Below, one piece after another: positions 11,320 through 22,900 of a stretch of DNA of 37,845 nt. A program made the translations under genes and the position numbers. Each line of letters begins with the position of its first letter. Position 1 is the first letter of the stretch. A model generated the notes under the pieces. It was not told the origin of the DNA and did not search any database. It saw only the letters and a program-made list of their open reading frames with translations. The stretch is from Gnetum montanum. Its lineage: Eukaryota; Streptophyta; Gnetopsida; Gnetales; Gnetaceae. The stretch lies in the NCBI GenBank assembly GCA_015680685.1, contig MNCI01011411.1, forward strand, positions 468,829 through 506,673, read 5' to 3'.

Positions 11320-12017
11320 TCATGGGGAATGTTAATCGAGAAGATCATCTTGATAGCGAATTATTATTTCAGATTGGGGCTCATTGTTTGCTTAGTGGGG
11401 AATGGATTCATGTTTTGATTAATAGGGAAGCCCAAGAAATGTCATTTCTTCTAGGATAGTTACTAGATTGGGTTTGGTAACTAATCCTCATCCAAGACCC
11501 TATAAGGTGCATTAGTTGTCTAAATATTTTTCCCAAGAGTTGAGGAAACAATGTACCTTGAAATTTAAAATTGGAAGTTTTCATGATGTTGTGAGGTGTG
11601 ATGTGCTTCCAATAGATTATGCTAGTATAATTCTTGGTAGACCTTGGAATTTTAACAATGGTGCTCAATTTGATGAAGCAAGAAATGTGTGGTGTGTTGC
11701 TAGACCTAATGGTATCCATGATTTGATTCCTATGATTGCTAAATAAGTGAGGCAACAAAACTCACTTAATGCTTCCTTAATCCTTATAGGAGAGAGGGAA
11801 TATATTAAGGAATATGATGAAACTAGCTTTGGTTTTCTTGTTATGATAATAGTTGCTACTAACCATGATGATGTGCAAGTTGAACTTCCTACAAGTATGC
11901 TAGGCTTGAAGAAGAAATTTCCTACTATGCCCAAGAAGGAAGATGAAAGGTCTAATGAAGTAGAGATTAATGAGAAAAGGAGTTCTCAAGCATCTCTTAT
12001 TGAGTAAGAGAGTGATC
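11320..12017 (+). pseudogene. Gypsy protease remnant plus start of an acidic linker (5' half of split pol)
   Basis: The segment 11516-11746 encodes MSKYFSQELRKQCTLKFKI, then CDVLPIDYASIILGRPWNF. This is the retropepsin block of plant Ty3/gypsy elements (CDVVPM..ILLGRPWQF); the catalytic D-S/T-G site upstream (about 11395-11430) is degraded. After a stop, 11747-12007 continues as a charged linker ending NEVEINEKRSSQASLIE. Nearly the same words occur on the minus strand at about 14520-14445 in the inner element. The reading is then broken at 12024 by the inserted element and resumes at 15903. Confidence 0.75.
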
Positions 12018-12023
12018 AATACT
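12018..12023. repeat. Target-site duplication, left copy (AATACT)
   Basis: AATACT directly precedes the TG of the inserted LTR at 12024. The same hexamer directly follows the CA of the other LTR at 15903-15908. The two flanks belong to one interrupted element. Ty3/gypsy integration usually duplicates 5 bp; the sixth base may be chance. Confidence 0.8.
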
Positions 12024-13081
12024 TGGTGCAATGGTTGCACCTCAATAGATCCCAAAAGGACCCAATCCACAACTTCCAAGTAGATCCAGCTTAGAAAATA
12101 AGAACAACATAATAGAATGAAGAAAAATATCTATTATATTAAGAAAATTCTCAAAATACATAGAAAATAAATTAAATATGAGAAGCCAAGCTCAACTCAC
12201 AACTCTCCTAAAGATCTTGGAGACCACACTTATCCTTTCTCAATCCTCAATAGCTCACCATGGAGCCCAAGCTCAAGACAAGACACTTATAAGAGATTCT
12301 TCTAACCTTTCTCAAGTGATCCCTCTTGCCTCTCACTCAACTTCCTTATACAAGTTCTCTTCTTGCAAAATCTCTCCTACCTTGCATAAGCTCTTTTCTC
12401 TCAAGAGCTCTCTCTCTTACCCTCTGTTAGGATGCTTGGCCTTTGGTGTTTACACTTCGACCATTGGCAATTTTACACTTGGCACTTGGCACTGTGGCAC
12501 TTGGAATTACAACCCTAATAATGGTGAATTACATCAATATTTATAAGAAACCAAAATATAAAAACCATATAAACCTTTTCTCAACTCAACTTGAAATTCT
12601 TTTGATGTTTCCCAAGTTTGCTTACCTTCTTCCCGATTATTTCCATCTTGCTTTGGTTGTTTCTTGAATTAGAATATGCATTTTTTGGAAGTTTCCCCAT
12701 GCATCTGGATTGTCTCTAACTTTTTTGGGGCATCTACTATGACCCAGCACTTAGGTAAGATGTCTAATATTTTTGGTAGACGTCTAATATGGTCCTTAGA
12801 CGTTTACAATTTTGGATAGATGTCTACATTGAGATGTTTATCTTTCTAGTTAGACGTCTATCTTGTATGTGCCAAAAATAAAAATGCCCATTTTGATGCA
12901 TGGAACCTCCAAATGCCTCCAAACAAGTCCCCATAGATCTTAGAACCTCCTAAACTCATCAAAATGAGCTAAAACACCCCAAATCATGCCAAAACATCCA
13001 AGAATCATCCTCAAAAAAATCAACACAAAAGACACATAGCATGTAGGGTAGAATAAGGGGATTGGAAGAGGGGTCCCTACA
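12024..13081 (-). repeat. 3' LTR (LTR B) of inner minus-strand element
   Basis: On the plus strand it runs from TGGTGCAATGGTTGCACC to GGGGTCCCTACA and matches LTR C (14869-15902) throughout. A minus-strand TATA (TATAAATA) is near 12537-12544. Two perfect TAGACGTCTA palindromes lie at 12777-12786 and 12851-12860, upstream of TATA on the minus strand, with diverged copies between them. Stacked CTCTC/AAGCTC repeats (12300-12425) fill the transcribed part. Small ORFs here (12178-12546 and 12443-12667) are non-coding LTR sequence. Confidence 0.85.
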
Positions 13082-14868
13082 CCAACTCTCCCACCCTTAA
13101 AAATTTCATACTTCATGACCTTTCACAAGTTAGAAGGCACCATGCCCCCATGACTCAAGGCCATCACAATACTCATGACTCAATGCATTACAAACATGAG
13201 AATAAATATCATTGGAGATTTTGGTTTTAAGCTTCCCTTGCTCATGGGGGCTTGTTCTCATGCCCCACCATGCCTCCTTGATTTGAGCATCTCCTTGGAA
13301 TGCTTCCCTTACATTCCCATGATGATGCAAACCTGTAACAAATAAAGAAAAAAGAAAAAGGATTAGACTTTCTTAATTCGACATATTTTCTTCTCTTCTT
13401 TTTCCTCTTCTTCACCTTCTTCTTCTTGGTGTTTGGAAGACTACCAATTACCTTCCTTTCATCATCACCATCTAGATTGCCTTCATGCTACACTTCTATT
13501 TTACAACTAAGACAATAAAATCCATTAACACACTTCACAAATTTATCATTGCTATGATTAATAGCAAGCATCTCCAAATTCTAGAAAATCATATCATTAT
13601 TAATGTCTTCACTTACATCAATAATTACCTTCTTAAAATGACTATTCCAATAGCCATCATCATTAAATAATTTACCATTATTAATCTTCCTCTCACTAAC
13701 AATGCATCAAAAGTCACAACATAACTCTCAATCTCATCACAATCACCACAATCATCATGATGTTCATCATTACCATTGAACAAACCACTACCAAGCTAAA
13801 GTGAAAAACTAGCATCCATTACACTAGCATCAACATGAGAGACATTACTACCATCAATAAGATTAAGCTCATTACCTCTTCAAGGCCTCTCCCATCCATC
13901 TTTGATTCAACTTGATCTTCAACATATGGTTTCCCAATCTTCTCAAAGCTTGAAGGTTCAAGATTCTAAATAGGAGGTCCCAATTTTGATGCCTTCTCCT
14001 CTTCAAAGGAATCATCAACAAGCTCTTCATTCCACTTTGGAGGTACCAACTCAAAAGTTAAACTCTCCTCTGTGGCCTTAACATCAAATTCATCAAAAAA
14101 AAATTTAAAGAAATCATTCTTCCACATACCTTGGCTAGAAGACTCACCTCTCTCCCATGAGATAACCTTAACTTGGCTTAGAATCTTATTTTCCTTGCCA
14201 CAAGGTTTAGAAAAATTACAAAAGAATGAGTATCATACCTTCTAATGCTGCCCTTGATCCTTCTTGAAGAAGTCCCTTGATCTTTGCCACTCTTTTGGCT
14301 TTGAACCTTCACCTTCCATGACTTATAAGACAGGAACTCTTCTTGATCAGCAATATACACCATCTTGGACTCTGAAGATCTCTTGGTCTCCTTAATGAAG
14401 CTCTTGGTTCCCTCTCTTGAAACCCTTGAGTATTAAGCACTTCTTTGCTCAATAAGAGATACTTGATAACTCCTTTTCTCATTAATCTTTACTTCACTAG
14501 ACCCTTCATCTTCCTTCCCTTCTTGATGACTAGAAAATATTTTCTCAATTCTCCTTAAAATATTTTCCATGTTGGTCTTGCCTTTCTCCATATTCCTTCC
14601 TAAAGTTTATGCAAAATCCTTGTACTTGTGGATCTTTACTTTAGGAAGAGCTTCTTGCATTTTAGCCACAAAAGCCTTAAAGGAATCCTTAAACTCTTGA
14701 AGCTCTTGATATATCTTCTCCTTTGGAGCCATACCTAAAGTCACAAGAATGATATTCAAAAGAAAATACAAAAATATCTAAACCAATGTTCCTTTCATTC
14801 AAAGAAAACACCAAGCTTCGATATAGAATTGTAAAAACCTCCAAACCTTTGCTCTAAAACCAATCCGG
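13082..14868 (-). pseudogene. Internal region of a non-autonomous gypsy derivative
   Basis: The minus strand opens with ATG at 14732 (MAPKEKIYQELQEFKDSFKAF), a Gag-like N-terminus related to that at 10090, and meets a stop after about 43 codons. It then continues through a charged region (KEDEGSSEVKINEKRS, YIADQEEFLSYKSWKVKV at about 14350-14300, LVPPKW at about 14050). This is collinear with 11940-12017 plus 15903-16640 of the outer element. No capsid core, protease, RT or integrase is present in its 1.8 kb, so it could move only with proteins supplied by a relative. 13130-13690, towards the 3' end, holds no recognisable domain; 13560-13860 is rich in CATCA/ATCAT repeats. Confidence 0.7.
14851..14863 (-). 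other. Decayed Met-type PBS of inner element
   Basis: The minus strand reads TTGGTTTTAGAGC five bases inside the end of LTR C. It is a diverged form of TTGGTATCAGAGC. This identifies LTR C as the 5' LTR and fixes the minus orientation. Confidence 0.7.
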
Positions 14869-15902
14869 TGTAGGGGTTGCACTCAATAGATGATAATAGA
14901 ACCCAATCCACAACTTCTAAGCAAATCTAGCTTAGAAAATAAGAACAACACAATAGAATGAAGAAAAATGTATCTTATATTAAAAAATTCTCAAAATACA
15001 TAGAAAATATATCAAAGATGAGAAGCCAAGCTAAACTCACAACTCTCCCAATGATCTTAGAGGCCACACTTGTCCCCTCTCAATCCTCAATAGCTCACCA
15101 TGGAGACCTAGCTCAAGATAAGACACTTATAAGAGATTCTCCTAACCTCTCTTAAGTGCTCTCCCTTGCCTCTCACTCAACTTCCTTGCACAAGTTCTCT
15201 TCTTACACAAGCTCTCCTCCCTTGCACAAGCTCTTTCCCTCAAGAGCTCTCTATCTTGCCCTTTGTTGGGATGTTTGATCTTCATTGTTTGCACTTTAGC
15301 CCTTAGCACTTCGGCACTTTGACACTTGGCACTTAGCACTAGGACATTAACAATGATGAATTACATTAATATTTATAAGTAACCAAAAGATAAAAACCCT
15401 AGAAACCTTTTCTCAAGTTAACTTGAGGTTCTTTAGATGTTTTCCAAGTCTTCTCATCTTCTCCCTGGCTGTTTCCATCTTACTTTGACTATTTCCCAAA
15501 TTGGAATGGGTGTTTTCAGAAGTTTCCACATGCATTTGAATCATCTCTAACTTTTTCAAAATCTACTATGAAAACCCAACACTAAGGTGAAATGTCTACT
15601 ATCTTTGATAAACGTCTAAGCTAGTCCTTAAATATCTACAATTCTATATAGATGTCTATCTTTTTGGTTAGACGTCTATCATGTAGGTTCCAAAAATAAA
15701 AATGCTTATTTTGATGCCTAGAACCTTTAGATGCCTCTAAATAAGTCTCCATAGATCTTGAAAGTCCCTAAACTCATCAAAATGAGCCAAAAACGCCCTG
15801 AAACATGCCAAAACATCCAAAAATTATCCTAAACAAAATCAACACAAAAGACACATAACATGTAGGGTATAATAAGGAGATTGGAAGAGGTGTTCCTATA
15901 CA
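14869..15902 (-). repeat. 5' LTR (LTR C) of inner minus-strand element
   Basis: On the plus strand it runs from TGTAGGGGTTGCACTC to GGTGTTCCTATACA, with terminal inverted repeats close to TGTAGG/CCTACA. It is 1,034 bp long against 1,058 bp for LTR B. A minus-strand TATA (TATAAATA) occurs near 15366-15376. One perfect TAGACGTCTA lies at 15669-15678, with decayed copies (AGATGTCTA, AAACGTCTAA) around it. The divergence from LTR B is considerable, so the insertion is old. Confidence 0.85.
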
Positions 15903-15908
15903 AATACT
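15903..15908. repeat. Target-site duplication, right copy (AATACT)
   Basis: This is the partner of 12018-12023. The plus-strand element's linker sequence resumes from here. Confidence 0.8.
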
Positions 15909-16960
15909 CAAAATTTTTAGAAGAGAGAACCAAGAGCTTTATCAAATACATCAAGAAATCTTCATAGTCCAAGATAATGTATGTAGTTGATCAAGAAGAG
16001 TTCTTACCTCATAAGTTATGGGAGGTGAAAGATTAAGGCCAAAGGAGTGGCAAGGATCAAAGGACTTCTTCAAGAAGGATTAAGAGCATCACTAGAGGGT
16101 ATGATGCTCATTCTTTGTGTAATTGTTCTATACTATGTGGCAAAGGAAAGAAGATTCTTTACCAAGTTGAGACTATCTCATTGAAGAGAGGGAAGGCTTC
16201 TAGCCAAGGTAGATGAAAGAATGATTGCTTGGATAATGGATTTGATGTTCAAGCCACAGGGGAGGATTTACCTTCTAAGTTGGTACCTCCAAAGTGGGTT
16301 GTTCAAGCTATTGATTATTCCTTGAAATAGGAGAAACCATTGAAGTTAGAGACCCCTATGTAGAATCTTAAAGTTATAAGCTTTGATGAGATTGAACAAC
16401 CACATGTTGAAGATCAAGTTAAACCAAAGATGGATAAGAGAATCCATGAAGAGATAAGAGAGTCTAAGCTTTACCTTGCAAATGGTAGTAATTTCTCTTA
16501 TGTAAAACCTAGTGTGTTGGATTCTAGTTTTTCATTCTAGCTTGATAGTGGTTTGTTCCATTATGATGATGAACATCATGATCATTGTGTTGATTATGAT
16601 GAAGCTTTGAGTTATGTTGTGCATGATGAAAGCAATGTAACTTTGGATGTCATTGTTAGGAAATGTAAGAGCAAGAGCAAGAGATGAGGGATCTCCATGT
16701 ACAAGTAAAATCAAATCTTGAGAAGAAGGTTAAAGAGAGAGTCCTTAAGAGGAATGAATATAAGTGGAAGCCTAATTTTGCTATTGGTGACTTGGTTTGG
16801 GTGTACTTGAAGAAGAAGAAATTGAGGGTGTTAACTTCTTCAAATTAAAAGCAAAGAAGATGGGGCCTTTCAAAATCAAGGCTAAAATTAAGGACAATGC
16901 TTTTGAGATTGATTTACTAAATAATGTTGGTATTGTTTTGCATGAAGATTGAGTTTGGAT
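15903..16960 (+). pseudogene. Continuation of outer gypsy element: acidic linker and integrase C-terminus
   Basis: 15903-16640 carries on the linker interrupted at 12024 and is collinear with the inner element's minus strand (about 14455 down to 13690). Shared words include DQEEF, LVPPKW and a DDEHHDH stretch. Its function is unknown; it is acidic and lies where RT would be expected. From about 16690 the reading is HVQVKSNLEKKVKERV, then FAIGDLVWVYLKKK and, after a frameshift, a KKMGPFKIKAKI segment: the end of a gypsy integrase with its GPY/F-like module. RT, RNaseH and the integrase core are missing, so pol has lost about 3 kb by deletion. Confidence 0.7.
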
Positions 16961-18406
16961 GTATTATTTTGTAGATTTCTTGAAATTTTATGGTTTTGGT
17001 TGCAGATTGTTTATCACGAAATATGTGATGTATGATATGATGTAGACTTGTAAAATATTAGATGTGATGTTGATGAGACTAGCATGGTTGGAATATTATA
17101 TTTTATGGGCTCGTTGTTGCATGGGAGTTTCTAGGAGTTTCAACTATCATTGGCTACAACTAAATATTATTATTTATTATTTTATTAATTAAAATTTAAA
17201 TGCACATAACTTTCTAATTATAGAATTTATTTTCTCTTTTGGCATATACTAGCTTAGAGGTTACAATAATGGTCATTTTTATGGAATTAGATGTAGTTCA
17301 AGAAGTATGGTTGTGATGCAATTTTTTTTGTCAATTTGTGGTATTTTTTTCATGGGATGAATGTGATTATTATGTGTAGATATATGTGGTCATGTTATGG
17401 TTGTTTTGGATATGTTGTGCTTACGACATATGTTGGCGTAAGCTAGCTTGGAGTTGTACATGTCTTTGCAATGATGCTTGTAGTGATCATTGGCAATTGG
17501 TGCTAGCATAAATGTGTGGACTAATTAGTGATGAGGCACTGTAGAGGTAGTTGACCCCCACTGTGATGCATCAATAAAGCTCCTATCTCAAGCCTCATCC
17601 TAAGAGTGGGAGAGTATAGGTGTGTTTATCCCTATAGCTGGTACGTGACATAGGCATGTTCATCCCTATAGCCAATCCTCTAGAAGTTAGTGGTTGTAGG
17701 TCATAAGTTAACAGACTCTAGCACTAATTGGGTAAATAGAAGACCTATAGGCAATGGTTGTTTATGAGTACTCATGGCAATATTTCACATGCTACACTAA
17801 GTGTGGGTATGCTAGCGACAACATGGGTAAGGTGTATATGATGGTATTAGTTTATAAGTCATAGTGTGAATGATATCTATATATTGACCTATGATTATGT
17901 GATACATGTGTTGTTTGATGGTATGGAGTGGGTATGATGGCATGGGCATGATAGTGTGGATGTATGTGGTGCGGTGTGATAGATGTATAATTGTTTATGT
18001 TTAACAATGATGCAAGCATTAAGAGAGAGTAGAAGAGAGGAAATTTTCAGGGATTAGTTGATGTATATTTCCATGTACATTAGCATGGACTATTCATATT
18101 TTTATGACCTTCACTGTACTCTTATGTATATGATGATGTTTATGTTTTGTATCTTGTGAGAGTTGTACATATTTTTGATTATGTAGAGACATGTAGTTTT
18201 ATAAATTGAAATGTATGCTTAGTCTTTGGTTTGGCAAGGATTTTTGTGCAGTTTGACCTTCCATAATATGTATGCATTGAGTGATTTATTTTTAACCTAT
18301 TTTTATGCACCACCAATTTCTTAGTTTGTTATGCTTTTGCTATGTTATTACTAGTGATCCTAGGCATCACTCCACCCTAGCTAGGTGCGATAGGGCAAGG
18401 TGTTAC
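16961..18406. other. Unassigned LTR-like AT/GT-rich stretch
   Basis: No coding signal is recognised. There is a direct repeat of CATCCCTATAGC-type sequence at about 17630 and 17663, and long GT-rich runs (17860-18000). It ends GGCAAGGTGTTACA at 18406, which could be an LTR terminus, but I could not find a convincing TGTAACACC-type partner. It does not match LTR A, so the outer element's own 3' LTR is not here. Confidence 0.3.
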
Positions 18407-18439
18407 AAAAGGTTTGAATTTTGTCTTTAATAACCTTGG

Positions 18440-18645
18440 AAGAGTTATTTAGATTACTTATCATTGTGAAAAAGAGACTTTGGATTGTGTAATGTTTATG
18501 CTCCTAATAATTTGAAAGATTGATAAGAGGTTTAGAAATATCTTTTATCTTTGCCTAAAGTTCCTTGGATTGTTGAAGGTAATTTTAATATGGTTGAAAG
18601 TTATTTAGATAAGCATGGTGCTCTTCCCCCTAATATGTCTTCTTA
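18440..18645 (+). pseudogene. LINE endonuclease fragment
   Basis: With two adjacent stops the plus strand reads NVYAPNNLKD, then LLSLPKVPWIVEGNFNMVES. This is the central part of an APE-type endonuclease (NVYAP...PWILAGDFNMVE) of plant non-LTR retrotransposons. The catalytic Asp of GDFN is Asn here. Nothing of the RT follows; a run of A and T (18650-18705) and unassigned AT-rich DNA come next. Confidence 0.7.
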
Positions 18646-18649
18646 AGAA

Positions 18650-19349
18650 AAAAAAGATTGGTGAAATTTTAAAAAAAAATTTCTTTTTTTTTTCTTTTTT
18701 TATAACATTTACTTCCAAGATATATAGTCAACTATAACCTTATAACTTAACATTGCTTATCAAAATTTAACCCATAACTTGGAGCTTCTAAATCAAGAGT
18801 ATTACCTCTAGGCTAATACTTCATTGTTTAATTCTTCATTGTTTAATCCTTCATAAGGTCTCCGGTATAGATAGGATAAAGGCTCCATGATATTATGTAG
18901 CACTTGGACATGTATCCTTAAAAATTTAATCATAATTTACTTTTAATAATAGACTTCTTAACTTTGAAACGAAGATAAAGTAGTCACTCCCCAAATGATA
19001 ATGCATTGGTTTTAGCCTACGTGAAGCTCCTCAAAGGAAGCCCACAACCCTTTCCAGCTGATGTGACTTTTAAATCGACAAATAACTCTCTTACAGAGTT
19101 AAAGCTAAGTGAAGTTGGCAAGGAATAATGCGTGGCCGCTTTTAACGAAACTTTGCTTGCAATGGTATAATGAAAAGATCCATTCCAACTACGGTTTAAA
19201 CTATTCACCTTTAATAAAATGAAACGGAATCCTGCTAGATCAAATGACGGATTTTGGAGTCATTATGATGCCAACCACTAAGAGGAGAGGGAGGCTTGCT
19301 CTTAATACAATTACAAGTGTTATCTCGAAAAATTAATATAGAACGTGCT
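18650..19349. other. Intergenic AT-rich DNA before tRNA-Val
   Basis: Homopolymer A and T runs occur at 18650-18705. No gene, RNA or repeat family is recognised in the rest. The short minus-strand ORF at 19017-19208 has no recognisable motif. Confidence 0.4.
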
Positions 19350-19423
19350 GGTGTCGTGGTGTAGTTGGTTATCACGTCAGTCTAACACACTGAAGGTCTC
19401 CGGTTCAAGTCCGGGCGACGCCA
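19350..19423 (+). tRNA. tRNA-Val (AAC)
   Basis: A complete 74-nt cloverleaf. The acceptor GGTGTCG pairs with CGACGCC (one G-U pair). The A box is GTAGTTGGTTATCAC and the T arm CCGGTTCAAGTCCGG. The anticodon loop CTAACAC between TCAGT and ACTGA gives anticodon AAC (19384-19386). There is no encoded CCA beyond the fold and no intron. The Pol III terminator is weak; the nearest T runs are TTTAAAG at 19428 and TTATTTTATCC at 19457. Confidence 0.96.
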
Positions 19424-19628
19424 AATCTTTAAAGTGAGACCCGTTACTCTGCGGGCTTATTTTATCCATAACTGTTTTCGAAACCCCTTCTTTGAGTCCG
19501 GGCGACGCCAAGATCTTTAAACCCGCTTCTTGCTGTTATCTTTATCCAAGTTTATTTTATCCATAACTGTTTTCGAAACCTTTCTTAAACCCAGCGAGAA
19601 AATTTTATCCGTAACGGTTTTCGAAACC
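19408..19628 (+). repeat. Short tandem array built from the tRNA-Val 3' end and a TTATCCATAACTGTTTTCG unit
   Basis: The last 16 bases of the tRNA plus flank (AGTCCGGGCGACGCCAAAT) recur at 19495-19513, but with nothing upstream that could fold as a tRNA. A 29-bp unit, TTATTTTATCCATAACTG plus TTTTCGAAACC, occurs at 19457-19485, 19552-19580 and, with changes, 19601-19628. The spacing of 95 then about 48 bp suggests one duplication of a tRNA-tail-containing segment and a further partial one. Confidence 0.85.
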
Positions 19629-19896
19629 CTTCTGACCAACTTTTAAATTTAGGTTTACCAGTTATTTTAAATTTTTTTTTCAAAACTTACTCTTGCAAAG
19701 TTGTGCAAGTAAAATCTTTTGACAAACGGATTGCGCAGATAAAAAGAAACGTCACACGCCAGGTCACTGTCCAAATCCGAGGTCTGACTAGGAAGGCGAC
19801 TTATTGATTGTCCTAATCCAAAACCAGTCCATGAGTGACGGACCAACTGCACGCAAGCTTTTAGCCTTTTCTGCATTTGCTTTGGCCGGCTATCCG

Positions 19897-19904
19897 ATAT
19901 ATAT
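19897..19904 (+). promoter_or_regulatory. Likely TATA box of the dioxygenase gene
   Basis: ATATATAT within GATATATATC lies 64-71 bp before the ATG at 19968. A start site about 30 bp downstream would leave a 5' leader of roughly 35-40 nt. This is the only TATA-like motif close to the start. Confidence 0.5.
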
Positions 19905-19967
19905 CTCACCTAATTATCAAACTCCACTGCACGACATTTTCCTTGTACGCTCCCATTAGCAACTACA

Positions 19968-22900
19968 ATGGCAATGGTCACGGACGTTGTCAGGGTTTGC
20001 AAGGATTTCAGAAACGCGCCTATTTTTTCAAGACTTCACAGATTCACATCGTTTGCCACCGATCGCCGTTTCGGCTCTCTGCATTTTCGCCAGAGCCGTT
20101 TGGAGCCAAAAAGTTTGAGATTTGAAGTAACAAGTCATAGAAGCCGCTGTCTCAAGGTTGCAAACGCCATGTCTTTTACTACTCAAGTGTCTCCTTCTGA
20201 CGAGCACGCTGGCAAGGTATGGTGCAATTTTCAGTTGGAATTAAGGTTCGCTGATAGCTAACACTTGCAGTTCCATAGCCTTCCTGTCAACTTTTTAACT
20301 AAACGAAAAAGTGAGATAAATTTAGTTAATTTGTTTTTGGATGGCACCTTTTCGTGCTCTGCTTTTCCTTTTGTCCAGGAATCTTTTTTAGAATCTTCGT
20401 TCCGTGATATGTATTTGATAATACATGCATTCATTTTTGTTGTAACTAATTGGGGTCATGTTGAAACTACCGGGCAATATTCAGAAGATTGAATGAGAAA
20501 AACGTGTGTAAAAGGATGTGATATCAAGGAAAGTAGTGAATGGTTTTATCGGATTTGAGGCTTGAATTCGATAGCAGTTGATAAACTTCACTCTGGACTT
20601 TGGAGTAACTGCACAGGTTCTCACATTTACTGAACACTTGTAAATCATTCATATGAAATTATGATACGCATGTTATGAGGGTATTGGCAAAACATTTTCC
20701 TGGATTTTTGGGATAATGTGAATTAACTCTACTGTAGTTTTATTAGTAAGCATCAGTTATGCTACAAAGGTTAGAGATGAACCTTGTACATAGGAGGAAA
20801 GATACAAAATCAGGCTTAAATAATGATAACATTGTTCATTTCATGGTGAAAGTTCAGTTTAAGGGCTTCCTAATATAGTTGTTGTAAGGTACAAAAATTG
20901 AGTAGCGCACAATGTTTTATCCAGTTGAACACTGTTTATATGATCCCTAACAAACTTCCACAGGCTGTTTTATACTGGCAAGGGTTCACATTTCTTTTTC
21001 AATGATGACATCCCTTAGATGGAAGCTTATCTTGAATGGTGATTATGTATGTATTAAAAAAATACGAATTTAATTTTTCTCACATGTAAAATTCTGACAC
21101 TTGTTTCCTACGCAGATGCCAGAGAATTTTTTTAGAAGCGTCCTAGCTTCAATGGAGAAAATATATCTTAGCAAGAACCAGACAGCCCGTTCTATATTGG
21201 ACCTTGTCCAAGCATATGATGGTGGTCGGATCTGCTATGATCATTTTGCATTTCGGACATTCAATGTATGTATGATTTAGGCTTTTCAATCTATTAGACA
21301 ATTTAACTATTTATTTTTAAAATAATACCTAATTTTGAAAAAAATTATTGGCATTTGTATATCACTTATGATTAATCATGATTTTTTTCCTGTTCATGTA
21401 GGTTGATGGTTGTGGAATTAGTGCTATGGCACAGGTTTTTCTTGATTTTGGCTACATCGCCTGTGGGGAGCTAAGATTTCCTGGAAAGCATTTGAAAGCT
21501 TTATGGTTTTCTCCTCCTCGACATCTACTAGATTGTGATGGTGGAGGTGTAAATGGTCCATTGCCTAGAGTATTTATATCAGAGCTTCTAGTTGAAGAGC
21601 TTAGTTCAGAAGCTCAGGTTTGAGATCTTTAGCTTTTCTTATTCTTAAGTGAAAAATCATACTAGCATCAAGGGTAAGCCTTGTATTTAGAATGTTTAGA
21701 GAGCAAATTATACGTTGTGTCATAGGAGGTTTATAATGCTGTCTGCATCTCTTTGCCATGGTGAACGAGGATAATAGACACTATTAGGTAATTTTGAAGA
21801 GCATTCATATATTTTGAAAATGTTAAATGACATTTCAAACTGCCAAAGCATGCTTAGAATAAAGGTCAACCAGACTAAAGCCAAATTTAGTATTACACAG
21901 TCTTCTGCTACCCCTATATCAACATCATTTCTTTATACAACAGAAAGCTGGTAGATTAAAAAACCATAATTTCAGCAGTCTATTCCTGGTGATCTCGGAA
22001 CTTCTATGCTTAAATATATGGATATCATTAATATTTTTTATGGCATTTACAAAAATATACAGGCACATAGATGTCATTCATGAAGCTTAGAAGCCATCTA
22101 ATGCTGCCTGTGGTTCAATGTTCGCAGTCATCTAGCATTCAGTTGGCAGTTACCAGATAATAATACTTATAAATTATTTGACTGCTTTGTTGAGTATCAT
22201 GAGTTATAAACAATGTTATGTGTGTTTTTCGACATGATTGTTCTATATTATTATCGTGACAACCTCATCTCTTTTATCATGCTAAAGTACATAGTACAAT
22301 ATTGGGTATTTGGAAGTCATTCAAATAGAAGATGTGTTGAGAGAGCTTATTGCTGGTTCCTAAAATGGGCTCTTTTCCTTGTCACAGTATTTCCAAAATA
22401 TCACAGGATTAAGTATAACTGTTATTTTAGAAGAAATGGTTGACTTGATAGTCTTACATAGAAATGCACATACAGGATTTTTGGAAAATCCTTAAATCAT
22501 TTTATTGGGCGTCTAGTTGAATATTGATGTAACTAATATTACGTGGATTATGCCCAGGACACTGTTTTCTAAGTCATATCAGTTCTCTCTGAATTTGATA
22601 ATTTACTTAGGCAATCATATTTGTACTGATTGATTGCAATTACTTCTGCCTGTTGCTGATGAATTATTTGTATTTTTCATTTGTTGCATTTCTTAGTAAC
22701 CTGGTTTTCTTTATGAACAGAAAATAATAAAAAAATACACCAGTGTTGGTCAACATGGCAACAGACATGCTGCTCTTGCCAGTATTTTGGGGTCCTTGAC
22801 ATGGCCCACACCTTCACTAATTGATTATCAGAGATTGGCAAGGTTTGGGATTTAGTAATTTCAAGTTGTTCTCATTTACAGAAATAGACTGACCTTGAAT

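Noticed and set aside
12178-12667. Two overlapping plus-strand ORFs of 122 and 74 codons
   Set aside because: They lie inside LTR B, and the related LTR C carries the same sequence with other stops.
19490-19513. A second tRNA-Val gene
   Set aside because: Only the 3' tail is present; there is no D arm, anticodon arm or acceptor 5' strand upstream.
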